From Trachythela sp. YZ-2020 (Eukaryota; Cnidaria; Anthozoa; Malacalcyonacea; Clavulariidae): 64,000 nucleotides of DNA. Made by a program: the position numbers and the translations under genes. The notes under the pieces were generated by a model. That model was not told where the DNA came from, made no database searches, and saw only the letters and a list, made by a program, of their open reading frames with translations. Positions 47,531 through 59,800 of this stretch are shown piece after piece (the stretch's first letter is position 1; the number at the start of each line of letters is the position of its first letter). Location of the stretch: NCBI GenBank assembly GCA_016169945.1, contig JADLSH010000388.1:558001-622000 (forward strand). Reading direction: 5' to 3'.

Positions 47531-48085
47531 TTTAATTATTTTTTTTTAATTTTAATTTAATTTTATAAGCTTTGTCACATCTTCAACATAAGCACATTAC
47601 ATACAAATAACGTCAATATACACAATTACGTGACTTTACAAAATTGTGACCGGGTAATCACAACAGCTTTCGCCAATTACTGTGATCCCATACTACATAT
47701 ATATATAAACTTAAAACTTTGGACACTACAGTTATGATTATACATCTAAAAACAGCATGCAAGAGATTTGGACAAGTCTCGAGCCTGATTGGATTTGAGG
47801 CAAATTGTTTTCCAAGTCCTAGGGTCATCAATATCATAGTTAATTTGGAGAGCAGAATGGTAGTAGTTCAGTAACAGATTCTTAAATGTAGCCAGAGTGT
47901 TTAATTTATTAGTGATAGGTCTTGGTAGAGCATTCCAGATTCTTGTTGATCTAACGGTATATGTTTGTTGATATGTCGAGGTGTGACATTTCTTGATTTG
48001 GTACTTTGGGCTATTTGGATCCACTGATATTGTTTTTCTTAAGGTTGATTGATATTTAGGGAGAACTGTATCTGAGAGACAACCA
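47531..48085 (-). mobile_element. LINE 3' end, 5'-truncated, with 7-bp duplications
   Basis: Flanked by TCATATT on both sides (47524-47530, 48086-48092). Copy A at 18849-18857 has it once, so the 555-bp insertion is defined to the base. Minus-strand 48024-47746 encodes the end of a LINE ORF2: STRIWNALPRPITNKLNTLA, FKNLLLNYYHSAL, YDIDDPRTWKTICLKSN. The last cysteine-rich end is altered (LKSN where CxxC would be expected). The 3' tail is A-rich with AATT units. It is a separate lineage from the LINE at 37926, judging by the DDPRTWKTIC versus DGDNIRTYKLIC endings. Confidence 0.85.
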
Positions 48086-48239
48086 TCATATTATGACAAC
48101 CATCATCCCCACTCACGACACTCTTTAAGCTGCACTTATTCTGAACTGAATGCTCTGTACATTGTTGCACAGCCTTGCCAGAGGTAGCCAGTTCCAGCTG
48201 ACGAACCTCAACCAAAATACAATTGGACACTCTTATATA
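48086..48239. other. Copy B backbone
   Basis: Continues the match to copy A (18851-19000). No gene. Confidence 0.5.
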
Positions 48240-48450
48240 GCGATTTACAGCCGTAAACGAGCTCTGGAAGTTGTCAATATTTACAGCCGTAAACTAGCTC
48301 TGGAAGTTGCTAATATTTATAGAGCTGTATTTAAAACTCTGCAAGTTGTTAATAATTACAGCCGTAAATTCTGTAAGTTAATAACACCCTGGAAGTGGTT
48401 AATATTTACAGACTTAAACTCAAACAGCCGAAAAGTAGCTCTGGAACATT
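48240..48450. repeat. Minisatellite, unit about 30-40 bp, copy B
   Basis: Partner of 19000-19215, with units starting TTTACAGCCGTAAAC or similar and containing AGCTCTGGAAGTTG. Unit number and sequence differ slightly from copy A. The 105-codon frame at 48150-48467 crosses it and is a repeat artefact. Confidence 0.7.
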
Positions 48451-48590
48451 TGGTTTTCTTGTTTTGATTGTTCACATGATGAAATACCGAAAATATAGCA
48501 TTGTATTGAATAATAGGTTTAAATAACTTGGAAAAATAGCTTTAAACATTAAAGTAGATGCTATTTTCTCTTTAGTGAATTTACAAACGA

Positions 48591-49018
48591 ATCATGGCTA
48601 GAAATTAAGTACAACATGGCTGATAAGCATGCGCGTTAGGTTTCTACCAAATAAATTCAAGAGGGCGGCTTTCTATAGATTTGATAAGAGAAAATTCAAA
48701 ATACGCATTTTGTATTAGATCCTGTTAAGAATTTCTACGGGCCCACGTCTAAAAATTTAGCAAATTAGGCCACTATCAACTCCCGAAAATCTGCCGACAA
48801 TCCGAGTAGCGCAGATATGTTCCCGAGAGACTGTGTTTATAATTCTTACCTTGTATATAAACGCCTAACAAATTGACATGATTTGACGAAGTGAGGTTTT
48901 CCTAGACGTAAATTTGGCCACATATGTTCGACTTTTCGCACGGGCCCACGTCTAGGAAAATTCGAGGTAGACAATACTTTGTTTTTAGCAACATTTAAAG
49001 GCGTTACAGCATCCTTAA
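48591..49018. other. Left part of a 5.4-kb stretch found only in copy B
   Basis: Copy A joins 19330 to about 19390 where B has 48591-54045. GGGCCCACGTCTA occurs twice (near 48740 and 48943), the second facing an inverse CCTAGACGT at 48901. No coding frame with motifs. It ends with TTAA (49015-49018), the target duplication of the next element. Confidence 0.45.
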
Positions 49019-50599
49019 GGTGGTCCAATACAAAAAAAAAAAAATTCTATCTTTTATTACTATTGAATCTCTACTGCTAATATGTTGTTAGGCTCGACAC
49101 TCTGACAAAAAAAATATGTTGCTGCAAAACATTGTTGCCATGGTTACCGAGATAAAGCACCCCCTGTGGTGAAATTCGTGCAATTTTATAAACACAATAA
49201 CTAAATAAGCATTAATGATAAAATTCTGGAATAACTTTTATTTACTAGCAAATAACATTGTCTAGGGGTTGAACTAAAACAATCAACATTGAAGCATTAT
49301 CACCAGTTTTACAGGTCAAAAACTGGAAAGGCATTTGACGACTCGCATGGAAACTGTCGCCACTTGAAAACTATTCAACATAACTCAATTCTTATAGTTT
49401 ACAACCTAGAGCTTGATGTGATGAGTCTATGCTGAAAATTTCATCAAGATAGCTTCAATACCTCTTCAGATATCCTGCGCGCAATAATGGAATCGCTAAT
49501 TTTTGCTTATTCGAGAAAAATGCATTTAAAGTTCAATGTTCGGTTTATGAACATGATGGTCACATTAAAGTGGTCTTATACATTGAAAACTATTTTTCCT
49601 AATTTAATACTTTTTCCTCATTTTTACTCTAATATTATAGAACATGAGTGGCTGACACAAAATCACTCACTGTTAGTACAATTTGTAGATTAGTGTTACA
49701 ATGTTTAGTGATAGATAGATAGTTGATTATAGTTTATATATTCGGTATATAAATGTGCCCATATAGATATTTGGAAATTATGTAAAAGTTATATTTGTAT
49801 ATGCCAGTTTAAATAAACAACATATTTGCAAGTGTATGCGCCTTGTATTGGAAAACCTTTTATTTACTTACATTACACGCACAAATGAAAAATTCGACAT
49901 GGAGCTCCCCTATATTTAATATGCAAATGAAAAATTGGGCATGGAGCTCCCCTATATTTTCATATGTTCGGGGTCGAAATCACATAGCCAAACACATCCT
50001 AAACGGGAGAGGTAGGCATATATATCATGAAAATGCCATGCTAGATTTTTTCAAAAATCTTTAACACGTACTATTTCAACACCTAAGTTTGGTTCCCAGC
50101 TGTGACCTCCGCCGTTGCCGTCTTTAAAAAGACACCAATGTTTAACCCTTCGGTTCTTTGAAAGGTTATGGCAGATCGACTTTCGTCGGACTTTACATGA
50201 TGTCCTCAATCAGTCATAGCCTTGAAGTGGAACCGTAATTATACAAAATATATAGCATGAAAACAATTTGCTTTCACGCCATTATAACGCCTCTCCCGCC
50301 TAAATATAACCGACTTGTACTTGGTGTAATTTGAAATAAAATCGTTTAAAATCACTATATAGCTAGGGAGGGGTAGGTGGGTACTCATTTGGAGAAAAAA
50401 ACTTTTTCGTAAATGCTACAATGCTCGCGATTTTCCAATAACATGTCGTTGCTATGGTGGTTGCTACGGGACAAAATTTCAAACAACCTGCTCTTTTCCC
50501 CTATTTATCCATTTTACGCCAAACAAATACAAAAATTAACACCACAAAACGAAAAAGGGATCATTAATGATGCATAATATGACTAATTTCAAAATAGGA

Positions 50600-53340
50600 T
50601 TTTCTTTTAAAGTGCTTATAAACCCAAAATGGGTTTTTACTGATTCGGATAGAACATAAAAAGTTAGTTAATAAGTTCTAGATTAGTTTTTGGCTTAGAC
50701 TTTTAGTTTCGGAGATATAAAGGCTCAAAGTCGCTATTTTGGAAAAAAAGTAGCGTGTTCCGGGGGACTGGGTCCCAGGAACGTGTGTATTTATTTTTAC
50801 TATAAAAACTATTACATTTGGATAAATCATCTTGAAAAGTCGGCTATTTCTTGAGGAAAAAAACACATTTTTGAACTCAAACACATTTTTGAGTGTGTAA
50901 AGTAACCCTTCTAGTGGTTTGCATCGTCAATCGTGGAATATAGACGAAGGAATGGATTTAAATGCGATTTCAAAGTCGATCGTGGAGACGACCATGACAC
51001 TTGCAGTAACTTATGTCTATAAATTCTGGGACATAGATGCCTCTTCTGGCGAACCAATTGCTTATAAAATTCTTTCGTATAGTATCAAATAAAGAAAGAA
51101 GAAATAAATGAACGAATGCAAGGGTTAAAAGTTTGTTGGAAGGAACTTAAACCTTTTACTGCATTGTATAGTCTTCATGCCTTCATGGACATGGGAATCG
51201 GTTGCATTTCATTTCTGATTTCTACACCTGCTTTAAAGTTGGTTCTCACTTTAGCAAGGAAGCTTGTTTCCCTACAAATTTTACATCCAAATTTACCCAA
51301 AATTTGGACATTTTCAAGAATAATAACTGGTTAACTGCAACTGGCCAACCCACAATCTAATGAAATTGGCCCCCATGTATATTCTCACAGAACCTTTCAT
51401 AGGAAGATTGATTGATTGATAGATGATCAATACACAGATATCATAAACTGGATATATATATATAGATATATGGAATTATTGTGACAACACTAAACATTAA
51501 TTGCCACATAAATAGGCTTAGAATAATATTCATCTTTTGAGAATGTTTTAGTGGGGAAACATATCTAATTTAATAAATAGCCATAAGGCCAGTATGTGAT
51601 CTGTAAAACATCATACTTTCTATTACAGTAGCTTTGCCTGTGTGGGCAGAGCAAACATGCTTCAACTTTCACATTAGATGTCTGGTGTGAGAGTGATGTT
51701 TGCTTTACTCACAGTGTACACACATCCAACTTTCTTGGCATGCCCACATAGCTGATTTAAGTGACTCAGAAAGGTGCTTCTCTGTGCAAGTAAAATGACT
51801 TTCTCTCCATGGAGGGAAATGGATGTTGACCCCCTCCCCTACCAGATGTCCTTGCACATTTTATAAGTGGAATCTCTCCTTCCAGATGGGTAAAGTTCCT
51901 CCATAGTGGGAGTCTGGCTCTTTTCTAGGTAACCCATTACCCAAAAAGCAGCTAAGGTTTAGCCAATCCAATCAAGCGCAGTTAACCCATTAATTGGCAG
52001 TACTCTACCACTGATGAGTAAAATTTGCCAATTAATGGGTTAAGCCAATCCAATCAAGGGGCTGAGCTATTAAAAGTGCACTTGCCCCCAAGAGACAGTA
52101 GAGTCACAATACAACATATATTGATAAAGATGTTTAATAAATATTTAATTAAAAATGTTAATTCATCTTTCACTGATGGTTCCAGTTTACTTCACTGATA
52201 ATCTAGATGAAATGACAAACAAATAGTTTAATGGGCTATACAATTTTGAAGTGTATATCTCTATTCAGGGAATTTTTTCTTAGCCTCCCTAAGGTTCTTC
52301 AACATAGGTGGCTAACAAACCAAGGCCTAACCGCAGAAATGCCTGATACTCAGGTTAAGGTGGTTCCACTAGTGGGACAGTGCAGCACTTGGTGATCAAC
52401 TTTGTGCCAAATACATGTATCAATCAAACATATAGCATCAGTATCTCACTGTCATATAAAACATTTGACATTGACCACATGTGTAGGATAATACAAGACA
52501 CTGAAAGTCCACATATAAAGTAGGTTGAAATCTAAAAGTAGAATGGCCTATTAATTTATATTAGTTATATACCATAAAGGCATTAAAGTTGTGATAATTT
52601 TCACATTGAAACATATATGATATATTATTCTATAACAGCAGTATGTAATCTCTCAGAGGTAGAAGCACTTCAATCGATTTGTGTGCCAACAAACACGGTC
52701 CGTTGTACACCGTTGTATACTAAGCAAATAATATGCACATTTAGGTGGCATGATTCAACGTTAAATATCCAAAGTTCATACGCGCGAATAGACATCATTG
52801 CATTTGTTAAAATCACAGCTTACCTGTATGTTGATTCCTGTCCTATGTTGGGACAACTGGGTACATTTGTCTTTGTTTATAGGTCGATAACTATGGCCTG
52901 TATTTGCCACCAATGTCTCAGATCGATGAGTTTCGGTGTCCTCTTTTCTATCGGTTTAAAGCCGCAATAGGTGATTTATCATCCAAAAAAGGTGTAAGAT
53001 AGCTAGATATATTACTGTTGGTACTTTCTGTGTAATATCACGCACAAACGAAACATCGTTTAGACAAAATATGCAAAAAAAACACAATACATCGATATCT
53101 TCGCCATATATTTCTTAGTTGTTTATCAAAGTTGGGTTCCTGGGATCCAGGCCCCTTGGTGATATTTTGGTCGCGCTACTTTTTTTCAGAAAATGCCAAA
53201 ATTTGCCTGTTTGAGCCTTTATATCTCCGAAACTAAAAGTCTAAGCCAAAAACTAATCTAGAACTTACTAACTAACTTTTCATGCCTTATCCGAATCAAT
53301 AAAAACCCATTTTGGGTTTATAAGCACTTTAAAATTTGGT
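50600..53340. repeat. Pair of inverted repeats, about 185 bp each
   Basis: AAGTGCTTATAAACCCAAAA, GATTAGTTTTTGGCTTAGAC and TTTTAGTTTCGGAGATATAA (50610-50700) recur inverted at 53230-53334 (AAACTAAAAGTCTAAGCC and AACCCATTTTGGGTTTATAA). The match fades near 50790 and 53145, where both have a GGGTCCCAGG/CCTGGGATCC region. The right copy extends to the GGTGGTCC terminus; the left copy does not. One copy is therefore probably the end of a nested or partly deleted element of the same family. Confidence 0.7.
51961..52058. mobile_element. Tiny hairpin insertion between 16-bp direct repeats
   Basis: AGCCAATCCAATCAAG occurs at 51961-51976 and 52043-52058. Between them TTAACCCATTAATTGGCA (51982-51999) pairs perfectly with its complement at 52026-52043, around a 26-base loop. 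The direct repeats look like a long target duplication and the hairpin like a minimal palindromic element, though a template-switch origin is also possible. Confidence 0.55.
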
Positions 53341-53355
53341 ATTGGACCACCTTAA

Positions 53356-54045
53356 ACTTGTTCCCGAACGACGTGAAATATAGCATTTTCATGCCGCAAA
53401 TTCGTCGTAATTTAATCCATCAAGCGCTGAGATATAGCTCTTAAACTAGCGTAAACAAGCAAAACATTGCTCGTTATTTCGGTTCTTGTTGCCATTTTAC
53501 ATTCTTGAGTTGTTACTAGGTTACCAGGGTCTCTACCGCTGTCTTATTTTCAAATTTTGCTCGTAGGTTCACGAAAAATAGCGCTATTTGGCGCGGCAAA
53601 TTTAATATTTTGGCTTGCGTTGGCAACAAAATAATAATCGTTCTGGAATTTTAATGATAAATTAAGAGACTGTTGCTGGTATTTGCGTGTGTTTTGTTTG
53701 ATTATAAATAGTATTTTGTATAATAATAGTTTAATATTGCTTTTATAATGTCGGATGTTCCACCGTTGGGGCTTATTTGCAATTGAAATTTTCAAAATTG
53801 TCAAGATCCTCATCAGAATTATCTTCTGGATATAATTCTCTCAACCACGCAGTATTTTCCAGGTTTTTATTGCTCTCACCTATAAAATCCGCCGTACTCA
53901 AATTGTTCAATTCCTTATAGAAACGAACCGCCGTCTTGACAAAAAAACCCAAAATAAAACCGCCGTCTTGACTTTTTCCGATGAAATCTGAAATTACGAG
54001 CCCGCAAGTCAAGCCGCTGGCTGACCTCGATTTCTAGTCATGTCT
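53356..54045. other. Right part of the B-only stretch
   Basis: AT-rich with a 79-codon minus-strand frame (54012-53773) of acidic C-terminal character (LRELYPEDNSDEDLDNFENF). The DNA within it repeats AACCGCCGTCTTGAC twice (53928 and 53958). Without the element at 49019 this would join directly to 49014. No motif allows a call; it may be the last exon of an unidentified gene or repeat debris. Confidence 0.3.
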
Positions 54046-55899
54046 TTATATTAAGACAACAAATATTTACCTTAAATCAAAAGGGCACCGTTGCACCCCT
54101 GTCCCCAGTTCCAGCGTCCCTACATAATCGTATCTTGAACGAGGGATAGTCTATTTGACGCGGGTCGTGGGTTATCTTAGACTGGCGAAGATACAATTAG
54201 AAATGCTAACTTGCAATTAGAAATTGGTCGGTCTCCACAGTCAATTTTACAATTTGTTCAAACCGAAAGCAAAAAGTGTGGGTGTGGAGGATACTGCGGG
54301 GGGAGGGGGGGCATAAAGTGTGGGTGTGGAGGATACTGCGGGGGGGGGGGTAGTAAGTTCGTAGGATTGGCCCAAAAATAAGTAAGCCGAGGATTCTAGA
54401 TTTAAAATTTTCTGGGGAGAACGCCTGCTGACAATTATTGCGCCTTCGGCTCTCAACCTTCCCTTGCCACATTTCGCACCCTGGAGCTGCCATTGATGGA
54501 ACAAAATACACTCTATTCAAGTAATTTCTTTTTATTATTGGCAGAATTTGGGGCAGAATCGACTTTTTTGCAGTGATGAAAGCAGCAGCATTGGTTCATA
54601 TAATTGAAATATAGTTTATAAGAACAGTAGTGAAAATGTACTAAATAAATCATCATACTGGTAGCTAAATCAGTCCCACCAAAATTTATTAACTTGCCGA
54701 CAGCATAGAAGAATCTTCTTGACGCCTTCCTTCGCTTCATAATCAAATGGTTTTAATTTAAAAGATTTACATTTATTTGATGTAATTTTGACGTACCCAT
54801 GCAGCAGCATTAATTACACGCGCCCCGGAATTAGTTTTCCGCTCCCTCGGAAGTTTTTCTCGCGCCTGTTTTGTCGAACCTGCGCCACATTCGTTGTATC
54901 AACGCCTGTCTAAGATGACCCCCGACACGCGCCAAATAGACTATTCCATCTTGAATATATTTCTAAATTGTCTTTAAAGTGTGTTTTTTTTCAGGCCTTT
55001 ATGCTAATATTTATGCTTCACACCGCTAAAATAGCGTAAACGCCGGTACAACCAGTGCTGTGAGTACTCGTTTCAATTGTAACGTGTTACAGGCTATTCG
55101 TTACATTTAATTACATTTTTAAAAAGGAACGGAAAATGGTAATTAATAAATTACAAAACAAGGCAACACATTCCTTTAGCAGAGAAAAATTACAAATTCC
55201 TTTTCTGAAAACATTCGTAGATGAAATAAATGCTATTCACCATCGAGTGAAAGATGTATGGAGAAGAATCTCTGTGGCCATCTTTGTCTCAGCGCTTTCA
55301 CCTTTCAGAATTAGTATTTACAACAATTTACAACGCAAATTTCTCTGTGGAAGTAGCGATTTTGGTTAACGTTGAGCCTGGCATATTTTTATTTCTGGTG
55401 TGAGACGTTTATTTGGCACCAGCTCCACATTACAAAATGCAATCTGTAATTAATTACTTTTTGAGGAGGTAATTTTGTAATTGTAATTAGTTACTTTTGA
55501 AAAGAAGTAATTACAATTAGGAATTAATTACCTTTTGAAGCAAGTAATTATAAAGTAATTAGCAGTAATTTTGCAGCTCTGGGTACAGCATACTCGAATT
55601 ATTAAGCAATCGTATGGCTGCTATTTTGCGCAATATGTTTCTGAAGTGTTTTTATGCGTTAGTTTCCTGCTTGCCCTCGACCATCCTCGAGTTTGCCAAG
55701 ATGCGGTGCACGCACAGCAAGTGTGTTGATGCATGGCTTCGGCAACACTTTCCTTGTGATAGTAACTTCTAGTATTAAAAGTTAATGCGAAATTAGAATT
55801 GATGGCTGCGGTGTATGTTCTAATTTTCGATCATGGCACATCTTAGGCTTTGCAACTTTATCATCATTGTAATTCATGCAGCAAGATATAAATGCAGCC
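54046..55899. other. Copy B backbone, no gene supported
   Basis: Matches 19390-21100 of copy A, including the CCCAGAAAATTTTAAATC repeat motif (minus strand, near 54410) and the TAATTAC-rich block (55440-55570). Frames here (77-104 codons) are not preserved in the other copy. Confidence 0.5.
54272..54352. repeat. G-rich 42-bp unit duplicated in copy B
   Basis: AAAGTGTGGGTGTGGAGGAT with ACTGCGGGGGG occurs at 54272 and 54314, each ending in long G runs (up to 11). Copy A (19615) has one shorter unit. The G runs could form quadruplexes and are error-prone in sequencing. Confidence 0.7.
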
Positions 55900-56866
55900 A
55901 ATTCGCCAGAATAAAAAAGATGGCGCCGCGCGTTGGGTTATGTGTAGGTCGACATGTTTCAGATATTCTGTCATTTCTGTGATTTTACGAGTGAGTTAAG
56001 TTTTGACAAAATACTTTTATAAAACACACCGAAAGCAAAACTAGCGATAAATGATGAAGGCACGGTATCTTAGCTGTCTTCTGACAACTTCTTGTGTGCT
56101 ATAATGCTTGAAAACAACTAAAAATAGCCAAAGTTTTCTAACTAAAACATAAAAAAATAACACGCATGCATTAACACTTTTCCTTAAAACATGAAAACTG
56201 TTATGATTTGCACAAAAAAAACGTAACACAAACAAAGAACAATAGCTTTGCTATACTTTCAAGTACATGTTGGATGAAATGTAGATGAAATCGTTGAATA
56301 AATACTTTGTTTGTCAAAATGTTCGCTGTGGTTTGCATCTGCGATTTCAGACTTGCTATTCGGAATATCTTCGGATATTCGGATTACTTCGGACTTTGCA
56401 TTTCTTTTACTTTGAATTGGTAATGAATCGGAAAGAAATCCGCATATACACGAAGACATTCCGAATAACATCACGAGGATCGCGGATGTAAAGAGCGAAA
56501 ATGTTTGACGAAAGTATTTCTGTCCGAAAAACTTCTTGAAAGTATAGTAAAACTTTGTTCTTTCTTTGTGTTGAGTTTTTCTGTGTAATTCGCAAGAGCT
56601 TTCAATGTTTTAAGCGAAAGTTTGATTCATGCGTGTTACTAGTTGTTGTCTAAAGTTTGGAAACATTTCGTTATTTTAGTTGTTTCTAAACGTTTTAACA
56701 CACAAAAATATGTAAAAACGTAGCAAAGCTATTGTTCTTTGTTTGTGTTACGTTTTCTTGTGCGATTGATAATAGTTTTCATGTTTTAAGGAAAAGTAAT
56801 TTTTTTTATGTTTTAGTTACAAAACTTTGGCTATTTTTAGTTGTTTTCAAGCATTATAGCACACAA

Positions 56867-59800
56867 TCCCCGTTAGAATTACTCACCGCGAAAATCTCCG
56901 CAACAGTGAAACAGTCCACGCCTATAACAATATATTAATCCCATTATATGCCAGTAAGAACCACACTAGCAGTAATAGGTGTAGTGCCCCATTAAACCCA
57001 AGCGATGAGATATCAGTTCCCTCCAGCCTCAACATTGCCCATTTAAATGTTCGCTCGTTAAGAAATATCGTTCACCTTACTGAGGTCAAGGAACTAGTAA
57101 AGTTAAACAATATCGATGTCCTCACAATTTCCGAAACGTGGTTAAATTCCTCAGTAACGAACCGTGAGATTGCAATTGACGATTATAAGCTTCATAGACT
57201 TGACCGATTACACAAGAAAGGCGGGGGCGTCTGTGCGTATATCAAGAAGAACATTAAAGCAGTTGTCTTAAAAGATTTATCGGAAGTGTCAGTCTCTAAC
57301 TCTCATCAACTATGGATAAATCTTCAATGCCAAAAAAACAAATCAATAATAATTTGTGTAACCTACCGACCACCTGACACTCCTCTAAATTGTTTCGAAG
57401 ATTTACTTAAGCCAAACTATGTTCAGGCTCTAACTTTGAATAAACAGATTTTGGTGCTCGGAGACTTAAACTGCAACATGCTGGATAACGGTCAAGAATG
57501 GAGAGCACTAACAAATGTCTCTACAGAATTAAATCTCACACAGATTATTAAAACGCCAACTAGAATCACGGCTACGTCCCAAACGCTGATCGATGTTATT
57601 CTAGTCTCATCCACAGCACTTGTTATTGAAAGTGGTGTTATTAACACTTCTATCAGCGACCACTTACCTGTGTACGTCCTACTAAAGTTAAAGGCCCCAA
57701 AGATGCCAGAATGTTATATTACAACCAGGAGTTATAAAAATTATAATCCCTTACTATTTTCCTCCGAACTTCTCACTAAATCGGATCGCCTGTTATCCAT
57801 ATTATCCAACACCGATGTTAACACGGAACTCGAAACCTTCAAAGATGTTCTTCACTCAACCCTCGACGTGCATGCACCGTTAAAAACCTTCAAAATTCGA
57901 AATCGATCCTGTCCATATGTCACCAACGAAATAAAAGAACTCATGAAGTCTCGGGATCTACACCTCCGTCGGTTCCAACTGACACGTGATGAAGGTGATT
58001 GGGTAGTTTACAAAGAATATCGCAATAACGTAAAAACTAAAATTAAAGCCGCAGCGAAGGACCACACCCTTAACGAAGTAAGAGAGCATAAACACAATTC
58101 GAGATCCCTATGGAAAGTAATCAATAATATAATTCCTTCAAAGGAAAAGGAAACGCAAATTTATAGTAAAGATCCAAAAACAGTTGCAGAAGATTTCAAC
58201 CTTTTCTTTACTTCTGTGGGACGAAATGCTGCTGCGACAGCCGAAAGCTTAGCCAAAGACAACAATGTCACACTTTCAAATCCTCTCTCAAATGTAATTA
58301 CCTATCCATCTGATCAACTGTTCAATTTCAAATCCGTCACTTGTACAGAGGTTCAACGCATTATCATGGCTATGCCAAGTAATAAGTCACCAGGACCAGA
58401 TCAAATAGGCATGCGTGTTATCAAAGACTGTCTTCCAATTATACTGGGTCCTCTTACGCATATAATAAATTGCTCTTTAATGACAAGCACATTCCCTGAC
58501 CTATGGAAGATATCCGAAGTTATACCACTATTAAAAGAAGGAAACCACGAGATTGCCTCAAATAATCGGCCTCTCTCACTACTCGAGGTAGTTTCAAAGG
58601 TTTGCGAAAAAGTCGCCCCAATTTAATTTAGTTCATACCTCAAGGAATTCAATCGCATATCGTCACATCAAAGCGGGAACAGGAGTTTTCACTCTACAGA
58701 AACTTTGAACATATTTGTTACTGACACCATGTTGGACGCCATTGACAAGAAAAAACTAACGGCACTAATTTTATTGGATTTATCCAAAGCGTTCGATAGT
58801 GTCAGTCATTCAATTTTATTACACAAATTGAGTTGTATTGGCGCATCACCCGAAGCTGTTAAATGGTTCCAAAACTACTTATCAGGCAGATCCCAATACG
58901 TGCGCATTGGATCTACCAAATCATCAACTCGCCCGATTACTCATGGTGTACCACAAGGCGCAATATTATCACCACTTCTGTTTTGCATCTATATTAACGA
59001 TCTACCTGGGAGCATCCAATCGTGTAATCTGGATTCATACGTGGACGACTCAAAGCTTTATAAATCGTTCTTCATCCACGACTTGGAGCAGACAACTATC
59101 AATTTAGAGGCAGACCTGCAAAGAGCAGCCAAGTGGTGTTTGGAACACCAATTACTGATAAATCCAGATAAAACTAAATTCCTTGTAGTTGGTTCCAGAC
59201 CCATGTTACAGAATGTACCTACAGGAATGTCGCTAACATTTTTAGGAAAGACAATAAGACCTGTTTTGTTAGCTAAGGATTTGGGAATCAATTTGGATTC
59301 GTACCTATCCTACGACGACCACATATCTAAACTCGTTTCGTCATGTATGAGAAAACTGTGTCAAATAAATCGCGTGAAGGATAGTTTTGACAATGAAACG
59401 TTAAAATTAGTAATTGAAACACTTGTAATTAGCAAGCTCTTGTACTGTTCCACAGTGTGGTCCAACACGTCATCTAATAATATCAATAAACTTCAATCAG
59501 TACAGAACTTCGCGTGCAGAATCATAACAAAAACAAGAAAGTTTGATCACGTTACCCCAGCGTTACGTGAACTAAATTGGTTGCCAGTGGAAAAGTTATT
59601 ATTGTACAGGGATACGGTAATGGCCTACAAGTGCTTTAACAGACTTGCACCAGACTACCTAGTAGATAAATTTGCAAAGCGTTCCGACATACATGATCGC
59701 TCGACACGAAACCATAACCTCTTGGACATCCCTCTGTATAAAACTGCTACAGGACAAAGAACATTTAACTACCGAGGAGTGAAAATTTGGAATAATTTAG

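Larger units (their letters stand above)
49019..53351. mobile_element. 4.3-kb TTAA-flanked element (Kolobok-like), probably nested
   Basis: TTAA (49015-49018) then GGTGGTCCAATAC at the left; complemented, GGTGGTCCAATACC at the right, then TTAA (53352-53355). The same GGTGGTC terminus bounds 25928-26685. Inside lie an inverted repeat (50600-50782 and 53147-53334), a further TTAAGGTGGTTCCAC at 52355 that looks like the left end of another member, and a hairpin insertion at 51982-52043. Coding remnants are weak: a plus-strand stretch at 50935-51091 (MDLNAISKSIVETTMTLAVT and YVYKFWDIDASSGEPIAYKI), and a possible minus-strand exon at 52947-52824 ending at a GTAAGC donor. Neither is a recognisable transposase. 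Without the flanks it would look like unique DNA. Confidence 0.65.

Noticed and set aside
52617..52970. 117-codon plus-strand frame
   Set aside because: No recognisable domain; the minus strand of the same place shows better coding sense with a splice donor, so the plus frame is probably a shadow.
54206..54520. 104-codon minus-strand frame with Pro/Thr repeats
   Set aside because: It spans the G-run minisatellite; copy A has only a shorter, different frame. It is a repeat artefact.
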